From Coix lacryma-jobi var. lacryma-jobi (taxonomy: Eukaryota; Streptophyta; Magnoliopsida; Poales; Poaceae), in NCBI GenBank assembly GCA_009763385.1, contig VDCT01000312.1, forward strand, positions 248,001 through 312,000: a stretch of DNA of 64,000 nt, written 5' to 3'. Shown here piece by piece: positions 33,801 to 43,799 of the stretch. The notes below the pieces were generated by a model. That model did no database searches. It saw only the letters and a program-made list of their open reading frames with translations, and was not told the origin of the DNA. The stretch's first letter is position 1; the number at the start of each line of letters is the position of its first letter. The position numbers and the translations under genes were made by a program.

Positions 33801-35233
33801 TCGTTGACCGGCCCTAGCTCGTCGACGGCGACACTTCTGGCGACACTGAGACCATCATTGGGTGCGGGTTTGCGAGGCGAACACAACTAACCGACTCGCT
33901 GAGACAGAGGGATACCGGAGCAAGCTCGACGGCGGCCATGGCGGAGCGGCGGCTCTGCGACTCGGTGGCGGAACTCTTCCCGGCGGCTTGCGACTCGGCG
34001 AGATTAACACTAGCTAAGCAAGTCACAAGTGACCTATTGGAGCAACTCCCAGGCTTCGGCATCCCCGGCATTGCGGCGCGATGCACGGCGGCGGTCCATG
34101 ACGGACACAGCGCGACTGGCCCGTGGTCCGGCGAACTCAGGGCACGAGAGAGGTCTCCATTTGACTCTAAGCTACTACGGCGGTAGAGAAGACTAGAACA
34201 TGGCTCAGCTTAGGGTAGCATGGCCGGAGATGACCGGTCCACGTGAAGGTCACGGTGGCGGCCATGGCGGAAGCTTGCGGATGGCGTCCGCTGTTCCGGC
34301 AGCTAGAGAGGAAGAGAGGGGAAACCAACCCTTACCGGAGAAAGAGGAGACCAAGACGGAGAGACTGGCGAGAGGAATTGGACGGCGGTGAGCGGTGGAG
34401 CGAGTAATCGCTCGCCGAGGTTCGGCGGGCGGCGGCGGAGCTCTGCTCTGATGAAGATGGAGTGGAGTGGAGCGAAGGAGAGACTGAGCAATGGGATGCT
34501 CTGCTGGTTGCGAGCACAGGCGGAGCGAAGGCAAACGGAACGAAGTGCTAGGTGCATTGCACCTGGCCAGTTCCCATCGGGGGAGCTCCCGACCGGACGC
34601 GGCGGCGTCAGGCGTCACGCTCCACGCGGCGAGCATGCACCGAGCTCCCGGGCGACGTGGCGAGTTCGGGCGCAAACCACGGGCGGTGATGACGGTGGTT
34701 TGGCCGGCCGGCGAGGCGGTCTCGCGCGGCGGGCGGTTTCGGTCGGCGCGGAGGGAGCGCGTGCGCGCGGGGAAGAAGAGAGGGACTGACCGGTGGGGTC
34801 CACGGTCAAGATTAAACTAATGAGGTTTGTTTCAAACTTTGATGCTCTATAACTCCTAAACTAGACCGAACTAGGAAAAGGTCCCAACAACAAAGTTGCT
34901 TAGAATTTTGCAAGGAACAAATCATCTTTAAGGCTCAAGTCCAAATTATGCTTAAAACAAGAAATTTAGTGCTAAACCATTTTTCTAATGCAAGAAATCC
35001 TAACTCAAAAGCTTTTTCTGAGAAAGTGCTTTAAAGCAAAGTTGTTCCCTTCATCAAGATCTACAACTTTGTTATAAGGCACTTGGTCAGAAACAGAAAG
35101 CATAACAAGGTTACCCTAGAGACCAACAAGGACTTAAGCATTCAACAAACATATGCACATGAAATGATGAGATGCTATGCTTATGCCATGCCAAATTATG
35201 CATTTAGGGATTGCTTAACACCGGGGTGTTACA
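30804..35233 (-). repeat. Chromovirus 5' LTR (right)
   Basis: A 4,430-base LTR bounded TGTAACAG...TGTTACA. Apart from small indels it matches the left copy, except in 32539-33611. The tandem repeats at 33380-33610 differ in unit number and order from 22390-22570. It directly abuts truncated Tat element A at 35234. Confidence 0.92.
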
Positions 35234-36624
35234 ACGCCCATGGTGGAGGAGCTCTTAGAAGAGCTGGAGAAGGCGCCGCCTCCGGTCGAAGCCCCCGCGC
35301 TGGAGAAGGGGCCCAAGGCACCGTCCGGGGCCGACCAAGGGCCGGAAGACTCGAGCAACCCGCTGCCGCTCGAGCTCCCACGTGCTGATGCACCGAGCTC
35401 GGACGGCACCATGGCCCTCGTCGAGCGGTCGGCTCGGCAGGGGGCTCCACGGGAGGCGCGAGCCATCTTCAAGGAGGTGGCCGAGCTCGTGGCGGAGGCG
35501 GAGCGGGCTCTGTCGGAGGAGACGGAGAAATCCGCGCAGGTGGTGGCTGCCCTCGCGAGGGCGGAGGGGGAGCTCGTGGGGCTCCGCGCCGAGCTGGGCC
35601 GGAACGCTTGGATGGCGGACCGGCTTCATGCTGCGGAAGCGGAGGTCCAGGCGGCTCGTGACGAGGCCGCCCAAGCTAGGAGGGAGGCCACCACTGCCTT
35701 GGCCACGGCGGGGGCATCGAAGACGGAGGCCGCCGATGCTCGGAGCGAAGCCGTTGCCGCCCGAGCCATGGCGGACGCAGCGCAAACGGAGGCCGCCGCT
35801 GCCCAGAATGAAGCCGCCACCGCCCGGTCCGCAGCGGAGGCATCGCGGCAAGAGGTGATCCGGAAGGATCTGGCCCTTGCGGAGGCGGGCAAGCTGGTCG
35901 AAGACCTCAGGGGCGAAAAGCTCGACGCGCTGTCTCGGATGAGCACATTCGAGCAGCGCGTCGAGGTCCTCACCAGCGACTTTGCCACTTTGAACGTGCA
36001 CTGCCGAGGTATTCTTCCTGCTCTGTTTTGCCTTGCTCTCGAGGTGCTTGCTATGCTGTGGATTCACTTTTTCCTGTTTGCTTTATAGACGTCGAGATGA
36101 CCGCCGAGAAGCTCCGCGAGACGAACCAGGTTCTCGTGGAGCAACTTCAAGGCGAGACGATGGTGTCGGAGAGGGCGCGCGTCACCCTCGACAGGCTTAG
36201 CTCCGTGTGGGGTGCCGACCCGGTCGCCGCAGCAGAGGGTACGGTGGCTCGCGGCGATGCCTTGGTCGACGCCCTGTGCTACTTCGATGTGGCCGCGCGG
36301 GACCGCGTCCGGCTCGCTCTCCATCATGGCGTGAAGCAGGCGCTCGCGGCGGTTCGCTCCGGTTTCCGCTACCCGGTCAACGTTGTTGCCAAGGGCTTCA
36401 TCGAGATCGAGGGGAAGGACGAGGAGTGGAACATCCGTCGTGTCGACGCGATCCTGGAGAAGATGGAGAGGCCAGGCGCGGCGCTAGCGAAGCTTTTCGA
36501 GGAGGACGTGCTGCCTCCCGACGTGAGCAGTGGCGTAGAGGGTGCTCCTCCTCTTGGTTCGAGCGTCGAGGCTGGGCCCTCTGTCGGAGACCTCGGGGAG
36601 GAGTACGAGACCGACGAGGACTGA
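35234..36624 (+). CDS. Tat accessory coiled-coil protein, C-terminal part, two exons
   Basis: The plus-strand gene is antisense to gag-pol. Exon 35234-36008 encodes a proline-rich start and then a long Ala/Glu/Arg-rich heptad region (from about EARAIFKEVAELVAEAE to FEQRVEVLTSDFATLN), a probable coiled coil of some 170 residues. An intron (36009-36088; GT...TTTATAG) is followed by exon 36089-36624, which starts DVEMTAEKLRETNQ and carries a conserved block (RDRVRLALHHGVKQALAAVR; IEIEGKDEEWNIRRVD) and the acidic end EEYETDED. Joining the exons keeps the frame and no stop interrupts it, whereas the same gene in B is broken. The first ATG (35240) is internal to the original protein; the N-terminal domain was lost at the chromovirus junction. 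Function unknown; no start signal of its own is left. Confidence 0.75.
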
Positions 36625-37182
36625 GGCCTGCGAGCCAAATTTGGGCGTTTGAGGCCCTTGTAAAAATTTGTATCACAATTCATGCCCTGTCGGGGCTATT
36701 GTATGGAAATAGCTTGTTTATTTTTGCGAGAGTTGTTTTTTTCTCCAGTTTTATTTGGCCATGTCTTCCTATCACAGGCTCGAACCCTTACCGGCTTAGT
36801 CTATGTTCCCTTGATACGCGTCGCGAGTTCCTCGAGGGGAGACGTAGGTAGGGTACCGTAGCCCGGGGGCGTAGGTGGGCGTCTACGTCGACGTCCCCCA
36901 ACTCTTGGAGGCTCGAGGGTATTTACGGGTTTAGACGTTGCAAGCATGTTCGAGGCGCGAATCGAGATGGCGGTCAAATAAGTTTGAAAAGAAAACACGC
37001 ATTTTTTCCGGTGTCTGAAGGGGGCGGTCCCCCCGTCAGCCCCCGAGGGAGGCTCGACCCTGAGCATGGCAGGGTCGAGGCTACCTTAAGTTGCTAAGCA
37101 AAATGAAAGACAATGTACGAGTTTGTTCATGCATCTTGGCGTGTTTGTACAAAGCAACAAAATGAACGAGGCCTCGAGGCCT
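36625..37182. other. Spacer between convergent accessory gene and pol (element A)
   Basis: This must hold the 3' end of the accessory transcript. A hairpin with a 10-bp perfect stem is visible: CTCGACCCTG (37053-37062) and CAGGGTCGAG (37070-37079). The same stem with a different loop is in B at 55763-55789. The block GTAGGGTACCGTAGCCCGGG is also shared with B. No protein is seen. Confidence 0.65.
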
Positions 37183-39099
37183 TTAAGGGTAGAAGCGACG
37201 TAGCTGTGTTATGTTCCACGCGTTCGCCAGGATTCTGCCTTGGTCGTCGTAGAGCTTGTATGTTCCTGGCTTGAGCACCTTAGCCACGGTGTATGGGCCT
37301 TCCCACGGAGGTGTGAGCTTGTAGCGCCCTCGGTTGTCTTGCAGACGTCGAAGCACGAGGTCCCCCACCGCCAGGTCCCTCTTGCGCACGTGCTTATCGT
37401 GGTAGCGTCGAAGTTTGCTGGTAGCGTGCGGAGTTGATGAGCGCCACGTCTCGAGCTGGTCCTTGGCATTGGCAAGCCTCTCGTCGTTGGTTTGCTCGTT
37501 GTAGGCTCGAAGTCGAGGGGAGCCGTACTCGAGGTCCGAAGGCAAGACGGCCTCGGCACCGTAGGTCAGGAAGAACGGAGTGAACCCAGTGGCTCGACTC
37601 GGCGTAGTCCTGAGGCCCCACAATACCGAGGGGAGCTCTGCGGCCCACCCCTTTCCGAAATTTTTGAGGGTTTTGAACAGCCTCGGCTTCAGCCCATGGA
37701 GTATCATGCCGTTGGCGCGCTCGACCTGTCCGTTGCATTGAGGGTATGCAACCGAGGCCCAAGTCACTCGAATGCCGTTGTCGTCGCAGAAGTTGGTGAA
37801 CTTTTTGCCTGTGAATTGGGTGCCGTTGTCGGTGATGATAACGTTAGGCACCCCAAACCGGTACATGATGTTGGCGATGAACTCGACAGCTTTCTCGGAG
37901 GTGGGGTCTCCTATCGGCTTAGCCTCGATCCACTTGGTGAACTTGTCGATGGCGACGAGCACGTGGGTGTACCCTCCACTTGTCCTTTTGAGGGGACCCA
38001 CGAGGTCGAGCCCCCAGACGGCGAATGGCCAAGTGATTGGGATCATCTGCAAGGCGTGTGCGGGCTGGTGCGTCTGCTTGGCGTAGAATTGACACCCATG
38101 GCATGCTCGGACCAAGCGCTTGGCGTCCCCAATGGCGGTTGGCCAATAGAAGCCTTGACGGAAGGCGTTCCCAACCAGGGTCCTCGGTGCTGCGTGATGG
38201 CCGCAAGCCCCCGAGTGCATGTCGTCGAGGAGCCTGCGTCCCTCCTCGAGGGGGATGCACCGTTGAAGGATTCCTGATGGGCTTCGACGGTACAGCTCTC
38301 GTTCGTCGCCGTAGATGACGTAGGTCTTGGCCCTTCGAGCGATGCGTCGGGCCTCCGTCTTGTCCTGTGGTAGCACGCCTTGCGCTAAGTAGTCGAGGAA
38401 CGACGTCCGCCAGTCGGGTCGCGTTGAAGGAGAGGCGGGTGTATCGATCTGCATTGCCTCAGCGGGTGTCGAGGCGTCGTCCTCGAGGTGTGGTGTCAAA
38501 GACCGAGCCCCTGCGCCTGGTTCGAGGGGTGGCGTCGAGGGGCGAGCCCCCGTGCCAGGCTCGAGGGGTGGCGTCGAGGGGCCAGTCCATGGGCCGATTT
38601 TGACGGATGGCTCGAAAACGTCCCTCGAGAAGACATCTGGCGGGACCGTGCCGCGCGTGGACGCCAACTTTGCCAGCTCGTCAGCGGCCTCGTTGTACTT
38701 TTGAGCTATGTGGTTGAGTTCGAGGTCGTAGAACTTATCTTCTAGCTTGCGTACCTCCCCGCAGTATGCCTCCATCTTGGGATCAATGCAGCTTGAAGCC
38801 TTCATAACCTGGTTGATGACGAGCTGCGAGTCTCCCCGGGCGTCGAGGCGTCGAACCCCGAGCTCGAGGGCGATGCACAGCCCGTTGACGAGGGCCTCGT
38901 ACTTGGCGACGTTGTTGGAGGCGGGGAAGTGCAAGCGTAGCAGGTAGCGCATGTGGACTCCGAGGTCTGAGATGAAGAGCAGGCCTGCGCCTGCCCCCGT
39001 TTTCATGAGGGATCCGTCGAAGTACATGGTCCAGAGCTCGGCCTGAATCTGCGCCGGTGGGAGCTGAGTGTCGGTCCATTCAGCGACGAAGTCTGCCAA
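37183..39099 (-). CDS. Tat second RNase H and integrase (open 638-codon segment)
   Basis: This is the longest intact frame of the window; it is part of a polyprotein, so its apparent start is only the first Met after an upstream break. Residues ~20-150: second RNase H (MYFDGSLMKTGAGAG; GDSQLVINQV; YNEAADELAK). The motif AEYEAL of element B reads AKYEAL here, so the probable catalytic Glu is Lys. Residues ~150-240: a variable linker with Pro-rich repeats. Then integrase: zinc domain (HSGACGHHAAPRTL; CHGCQFY), core with GLDLVGPL, TDNGTQF and QVERANGM (D, D and E present), and the GPY module (PPWEGPYTV). It ends at a natural stop facing the accessory gene. Integrase would insert the cDNA; the RNase H2 substitution probably disables strand removal. 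Confidence 0.9.
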   Translation of the reverse strand: MADFVAEWTDTQLPPAQIQAELWTMYFDGSLMKTGAGAGLLFISDLGVHMRYLLRLHFPASNNVAKYEALVNGLCIALELGVRRLDARGDSQLVINQVMKASSCIDPKMEAYCGEVRKLEDKFYDLELNHIAQKYNEAADELAKLASTRGTVPPDVFSRDVFEPSVKIGPWTGPSTPPLEPGTGARPSTPPLEPGAGARSLTPHLEDDASTPAEAMQIDTPASPSTRPDWRTSFLDYLAQGVLPQDKTEARRIARRAKTYVIYGDERELYRRSPSGILQRCIPLEEGRRLLDDMHSGACGHHAAPRTLVGNAFRQGFYWPTAIGDAKRLVRACHGCQFYAKQTHQPAHALQMIPITWPFAVWGLDLVGPLKRTSGGYTHVLVAIDKFTKWIEAKPIGDPTSEKAVEFIANIMYRFGVPNVIITDNGTQFTGKKFTNFCDDNGIRVTWASVAYPQCNGQVERANGMILHGLKPRLFKTLKNFGKGWAAELPSVLWGLRTTPSRATGFTPFFLTYGAEAVLPSDLEYGSPRLRAYNEQTNDERLANAKDQLETWRSSTPHATSKLRRYHDKHVRKRDLAVGDLVLRRLQDNRGRYKLTPPWEGPYTVAKVLKPGTYKLYDDQGRILANAWNITQLRRFYP

Positions 39100-40500
39100 C
39101 GCTTGTGACTTGATGGCTTTTCATGGGGCGTAGGTGATGGCCTCCCCCATTATCTCGGCGGACACACTTGGCGATGCGCCCCGTGCCTCCCGATTGTTGA
39201 GATCTCACCGAGGGGGAAGGATGACACCACCGTTACAGGATGAGCGAGGAAGTAGTGCTGGAGCTTGCGCCTTGTGAGGATGATGCCGTAGAGCAGCTTC
39301 TGGATGTGCGGATTACCGGACCTTGGCCTCGGAGAGCACCTCACTGATGAGTACAACGGGTCGCTGGACTGGTAACGCGTGACCCTCTTCGTGCCTCTCG
39401 ACGGCTACGACCGGCGACCACCTGGGTGGTCGCGGCCACATAGAGGAGGAGAGGCTCGGGGTGGTCGTTATCCTGGGCGGGTCGTGGTGGCACGAGGATT
39501 GGCGCGGAAGTCAGCATCCCCTTCAACTTGGTTAGGGCCTCCTCGGCTTTGGGGTTCCACGTAAAGCGTTCCGTTTTCTTCAGCGCGGCGGTAGAGGGGT
39601 AGTGCTTTTTCCCCTAGCCTCGAGATGAATCTGCTGAGTGCGGCTAGGCAGCCTGTCACTTTCCTGCACACCCTTGAGGTCGCGAATCGGGCCCATCCTC
39701 GTGACTGCTGAGATTTTCTCAGGGTTGGCCTCGATCCCCCGTTGTGAGACAATGTAGCCAAGTAGCATGCCCCGGGGCACACCAAAGACACATTTCTCGG
39801 GGTTGAGCTTCACATTCTTGGCCCGGAGGCACTCGAACGTGGTCTCGAGATCGCTGATGAGGTTCCCGACCTTCTTGGTTTTAACCACGATATCATCGAC
39901 GTAGGCCTCAACGGGCTTGCCTATGCGTTCGCCAAAGATATGCTGCATGCAACGTTGGTACGTTCCCCGGCGTTTCGAAGACCGAAGGACATTGTAACGT
40001 AGCAATACATACCAAAGGCGTAACAAAGGAGGTAGCGAGCTCGTCGGATTTTTTCATCCTAATCTGGTGGTAGCCGGAATACGCATCGAGAAACAAAGTA
40101 CTTCGCACCCGCAGTGGAATCGACAATCTGATCATTCTAGGTAAAGGAAATGGAACTTTTGGACAGCTTTATTCAGACCAGTGTAGTCTACACACATCCG
40201 CATTTTCCCGTTCTTTTTCCTAACAATTACAACCAGGTTAGCTAGCCACTCTGGGTGAAATACCTCCTTGATGACCCGGCCGCCAAAAGCTTGTGTACTC
40301 CTCGCCGATGATCTGCGCTCTCCTCGTCGAAGCGGCGTAGGCGTTGCTTCACCGGTCTGGACCCGGCCTGGATTTCCAAGGCGTGCTCGGTGACTTCCCT
40401 CGGTATGCCTGGCATGTCCGAGGGGCCCCACGCAAACATGTCGATGTTCGCGCGGAGAAAGTCGACGAGCACTGCTTCCTATTTTGGCTCGGCTGGCGCT
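39100..40500 (-). pseudogene. Tat reverse transcriptase and first RNase H (element A), broken
   Basis: RT motifs are spread over frames: the block ending PGIPREVTEHALEIQAGSRP (40472-40242), MRMCVDYTGLNKA (40581-40132), FLDAYSGYHQIRMKKSDELA (40135-39908), and 40026-39580 with the catalytic YVDDIVV and the block LNPEKCVFGVPRGMLLGYIV. The first RNase H (39100-39560) is readable only in pieces; compare B, where it is open. I count at least four frameshifts. The domain order before the second RNase H and integrase confirms gypsy/Tat. Confidence 0.88.
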
Positions 40501-40567
40501 GACGGCCAGCGTCTTGCCATCGGTCGTGGTCGGGTCGACGGGTATCAGCTTGGTGTGCTCCGCCGGA

Positions 40568-41060
40568 TCAAGGTGCCGCATGGCGCTTCACTTCAGGGGC
40601 CTCCTCAGTGGCAGGGCTGCTAGGGCCTCGAGTGAGTCGAGGTGGATATTGGCTTCCCCACGCTCGACGCACTCCACGTCGCAGTGGTACGCGTCTCGTA
40701 GGATGTGTCGACGATGATGACCCCTTTTGGCCCCGGCATCTGAGCTTTAAGTACGTGTAGTTGGGAACCGCCATGAACTTGGCGTAGCCTGGCCGGCCGA
40801 TGATTGCGTGGTAGGTCCCTTGAAACCCTACCACCTCGAAGGTGAGCGTCTCCCGGTGGAAGTTAGCCGGCGTGCCGAAGCACACCGGCAGGTCGATGCG
40901 CCCGAGGGGTGGGCCTTCTTCCCGGGTACGACTCCGTGGAACCCCCCGACGGTAGTCGAAGCTGACCCTCTGAGATCCCCAGGAGGTCGAGGGTCTCGAG
41001 GTATATGATGTTGAGGCTCGAGCCCCCATCCATCAACACCTTGGAGAACCGTACGTCGAC
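40568..41060 (-). pseudogene. Tat protease region (element A), frameshifted
   Basis: The block IDLPVCFGTPANFHRETLTF and FQGTYHAIIGRPGYAKFMAV, which follows the protease active site in this lineage, is open, but the active-site motif just upstream, intact in B (LMDGGSSLN), is in a different frame here. A further frameshift follows near 40720. The protease that should process the polyprotein is not encoded in one frame. Confidence 0.8.
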
Positions 41061-43743
41061 GATGACGGGGTCGACGACGAGGGGTACGCCCCCGGGGTTT
41101 ATGACTCGGTCCGGATGGTCGCCACGGTCGACGTGATCGGCGCATCGGACCAGTCAAGATACCGGGGGCGTCATGGTAGAGTGCAAAGACCTCCCGGCGC
41201 TCCGTCTTTCTTCTTTCTCGAGCTGAAAGCCCGACGGTCGGCCCCCCGTAGATCATTAGCAGTCGCGCACCGGGGGAAGTTGTCGTCCGCGTCCCACCGC
41301 CGCGCCGATTGTATCCTTGCCCTTAGGCACGTCTTCTTTCTTGTCGCCGAGCTTGGAGTAGTAGCCTTTCAACAGTCGGCAGTCTTTCAACTTGTGATTT
41401 ACGGGGCCCCTGTGAAAGTGCAGGGGTCCTCGAGCATCTGGTCAAAAACAGCCCCGTCGGGGGGGCCTCGAGGCCTCTTAGGCTCGAGGGCGCCTGCGAG
41501 CACCTCTTCATCGTCGTCGTCATTGGCGTCGCGCTTCGCCTTCTGACCTTGCGTTTGATCTTCTTCTTTTTGTTGCTATTGTTGTTGTCGTTTTTTGGCG
41601 TCGCTGCCCTTGTTCGAGCCCTCCGGCGCGGTCACCGCCTTACCTTGTCCGAACGGCAAAGAAGGCCCCCACTGCCTCGTCGCCTGAGGCAAAGCTGGTG
41701 ACGCGATCCCTCAGGTCCTCGACCGTCCTGGACGGTAGCGTCTAGCTCATGAACCAACTCTTGGCATGTCGTGCCCGCGAGGAACGCTGAGATGACATCC
41801 TCATCAGGCACGTGGGGGAGCTCGAGGCGCTGCTTCGAGAATCGCCGAGCGAAGTCGCGGAGGGGCTCGTCCGCCGCCTGCCTGCAACGCCACAGGTCCC
41901 AGGGGTTGCCTGGGCGCACGCAAGTCCCCTTGAAATTCCCGTCGAAGACCCTTACTAGGTCGGTCCAGCCATCGATCCGGTCCGGCGGGAGCCCCTCGAG
42001 CCACCGGCGGGCGGTGTCAGAGAGGTAGAGTGGGAGTTGGCGTATAATCACACGGTCGTCATTCTTCGCTCCGCCCAGTTGGCAGCCAAGGCGGAAGTCT
42101 GAGAGCCAGAGCTTGGCTCGACCTCCCCGTCATACTTCACGATGTTGGTCGCGGTCGGAAGCGGTCGGGGAGGGTTGAAACTGCGGATGGCCCGCTGAAG
42201 ACCCTGGGCCCCGGGGCTCGAGGACTTGCCGGTCCTCGTCGCTGTCGTGCGCCCCCCTCGATGGGCGCTGTAGCCTCGCTCTTGGGCCCCCTTATCCTTA
42301 CGGCCGTCGGTTGATGTCGTTGCGCGCGTCATTGGGGTCTCGAGGTGGCCGGTTGTCGATGATCCGTTCGCGTACGGCCTAGCTCGAGAAACGTCCGGCT
42401 GGTGGACGGATGCTTCGCGCTCGTTGCGGGGCGTGTCTGCTGGTTTCCCCGAGGCCGCCCCGCGCCGCCGCGAGGCCGAGCTCTCGGCCTGCTGCACGGC
42501 GGCTGTCTCGAGGAGGTTCTTCATTTCCCCAAGCATGCGCCTGGCGTCAGGGTTGGAGACGGCGGGTAGATCGCGGAGCAGCATGGGCGGCTGCGACCAC
42601 ATTCTGCCCGGCTCGCGGGAACATACCTCGGGGCGTGTTGGGGCCCCGTCTCGAGGATCTGCCTGTGGACCTCTCGAGCCCGACCTCGGCTCCGGCTCCT
42701 CGAGGCTGGGGTGGTTCCTGCATCAGATTTTGCCGGAGTTGCAGCAGGTGTCGCCGTTCTTCCTCGGCTTGGTGATTGCCTTCTGCACCTGCGCGAGTTG
42801 CGCCGCCCGGCCGTCGTCGTGCTGAGGCGGTGCAGCCGGTGCTGGAGGTTTCGTCTCTCCCCTGAATACGTGATCCGCCCGCCGCGGCCACGTCGCTGGG
42901 GCCTTCTAGATTGAGCGCCGGCCTGCCGTCGTCGCCCTCGTCTCGGTATCACACACGCGACCCCCTCGAGTTGGAAGCACTCTCTGGTGGGATCCCAGAG
43001 TTTGGGGTCGTGGTAGTCGTATTCATCGGAGTCAGAGATGTTGACGACGTGCTGCGTTGGCAGATGCTGGGACCGCAGCTCGCGGTACAATTCTCCGACG
43101 GTGTGCTCGCCGGGATGGCTCGACGGCTCGCGTGGCGCCGCGGTCGACGTGTGCGGCGTAGACGGTCTCCCGGTCAACAGCAGCTCGTAGGAGTACGCCC
43201 GGACGCTCCTCCCGCTCTGCGGCCGCGCGGTCCTGACGGAGCCCGCCGAGGGGGAGGTTGTGAACTGCCGCGGGGTTGTTGAGGCCACACGGGAACCGCC
43301 GGCGTCGGGCGTGGTACGCCCCGTGCGGGAAGAGGTCTGGCGGTGTCGACGGAGCACGACTCGGGGACCTCTGGCCAGCTCCCGGTCCGTGCGTGCGACG
43401 AACGCGAACTCGCTGGGGGAGTGCGCGTGCGCCCTGGAAGTCTCCGGCCGCGAGCCGGGCAGGTTCCTCCTGGGGGGACCCCGCGCCGGCCGCGGGAGGT
43501 GGGCATACGCCGTGGCACCGCCTGTGCCTGGCGATGATGGTGACGACGGCCCGCTCATGGGCGGCGACGCGTGGTGGTGCGGGGCGACGCGCCACGCCTC
43601 CCGCGCGGGGTGGCGTGACACGCCTTCCGCTCGGGCTCCCTGGAGAGCAGGGTCAATTCGTTGCCGTTGCCGGTGGCTAGGAACTCAAGGTTCCCGAATC
43701 AGACGACGGCACCGGCAGAGAACGAAGGAGTGGAAGAAGCCAT
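41061..43743 (-). pseudogene. Tat gag (element A), broken
   Basis: The likely start is the ATG at 43743 (matching 62472 in B), 36 bases downstream of the PBS. Within about 16 codons the frame reaches TGA where B has Trp. An Arg/Pro-rich N-terminal part follows in several frames (for example 43621-42521). The gag core lies at 42051-41632 (LPLYLSDTARRWLEGLPP; DFARRFSKQRLELPHVPDED) and its upstream end in 42602-42048. A Lys/Asp-rich region and a knuckle-like stretch follow near 41350-41560 in damaged frames. Multiple frameshifts; gag of this copy is dead. Confidence 0.85.
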
Positions 43744-43778
43744 CCTGGAAACAGCGAGAAAATGACTCGGACACGCGA

Positions 43779-43797
43779 GCCCCTACCTGGCGCGCCA
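43779..43797 (-). other. Primer binding site of Tat element A
   Basis: The minus strand TGGCGCGCCAGGTAGGGGC starts two bases inside the LTR; B has the same site at 62509-62527. I do not assign the tRNA. Confidence 0.8.
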
Positions 43798-43799
43798 AC

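Larger units (their letters stand above)
19813..35233 (-). mobile_element. Ty3/gypsy chromovirus (Tekay/Del type) LTR retrotransposon
   Basis: The element runs right to left: 5' LTR (30804-35233), PBS (30789-30801), a 0.8-kb leader, an extra ORF with a histone-H3-like N-terminus, a coiled-coil ORF, gag, protease, RT, RNase H, integrase with chromodomain, PPT (24243-24256) and 3' LTR (19813-24242). RT before integrase plus a C-terminal chromodomain defines a chromovirus; LTRs over 4 kb suit the Tekay/Del clade in grasses. Both LTRs are 4,430 bases long, begin TGTAACA and end TGTTACA. The five bases outside the element differ (gtcaa and acgcc), so there is no target-site duplication. The polyprotein has several frameshifts. 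Confidence 0.92.

Noticed and set aside
35240..36088. A complete gene starting at the ATG 35240
   Set aside because: Comparison with element B shows this ATG is internal; the N-terminal part was lost at the chromovirus junction.
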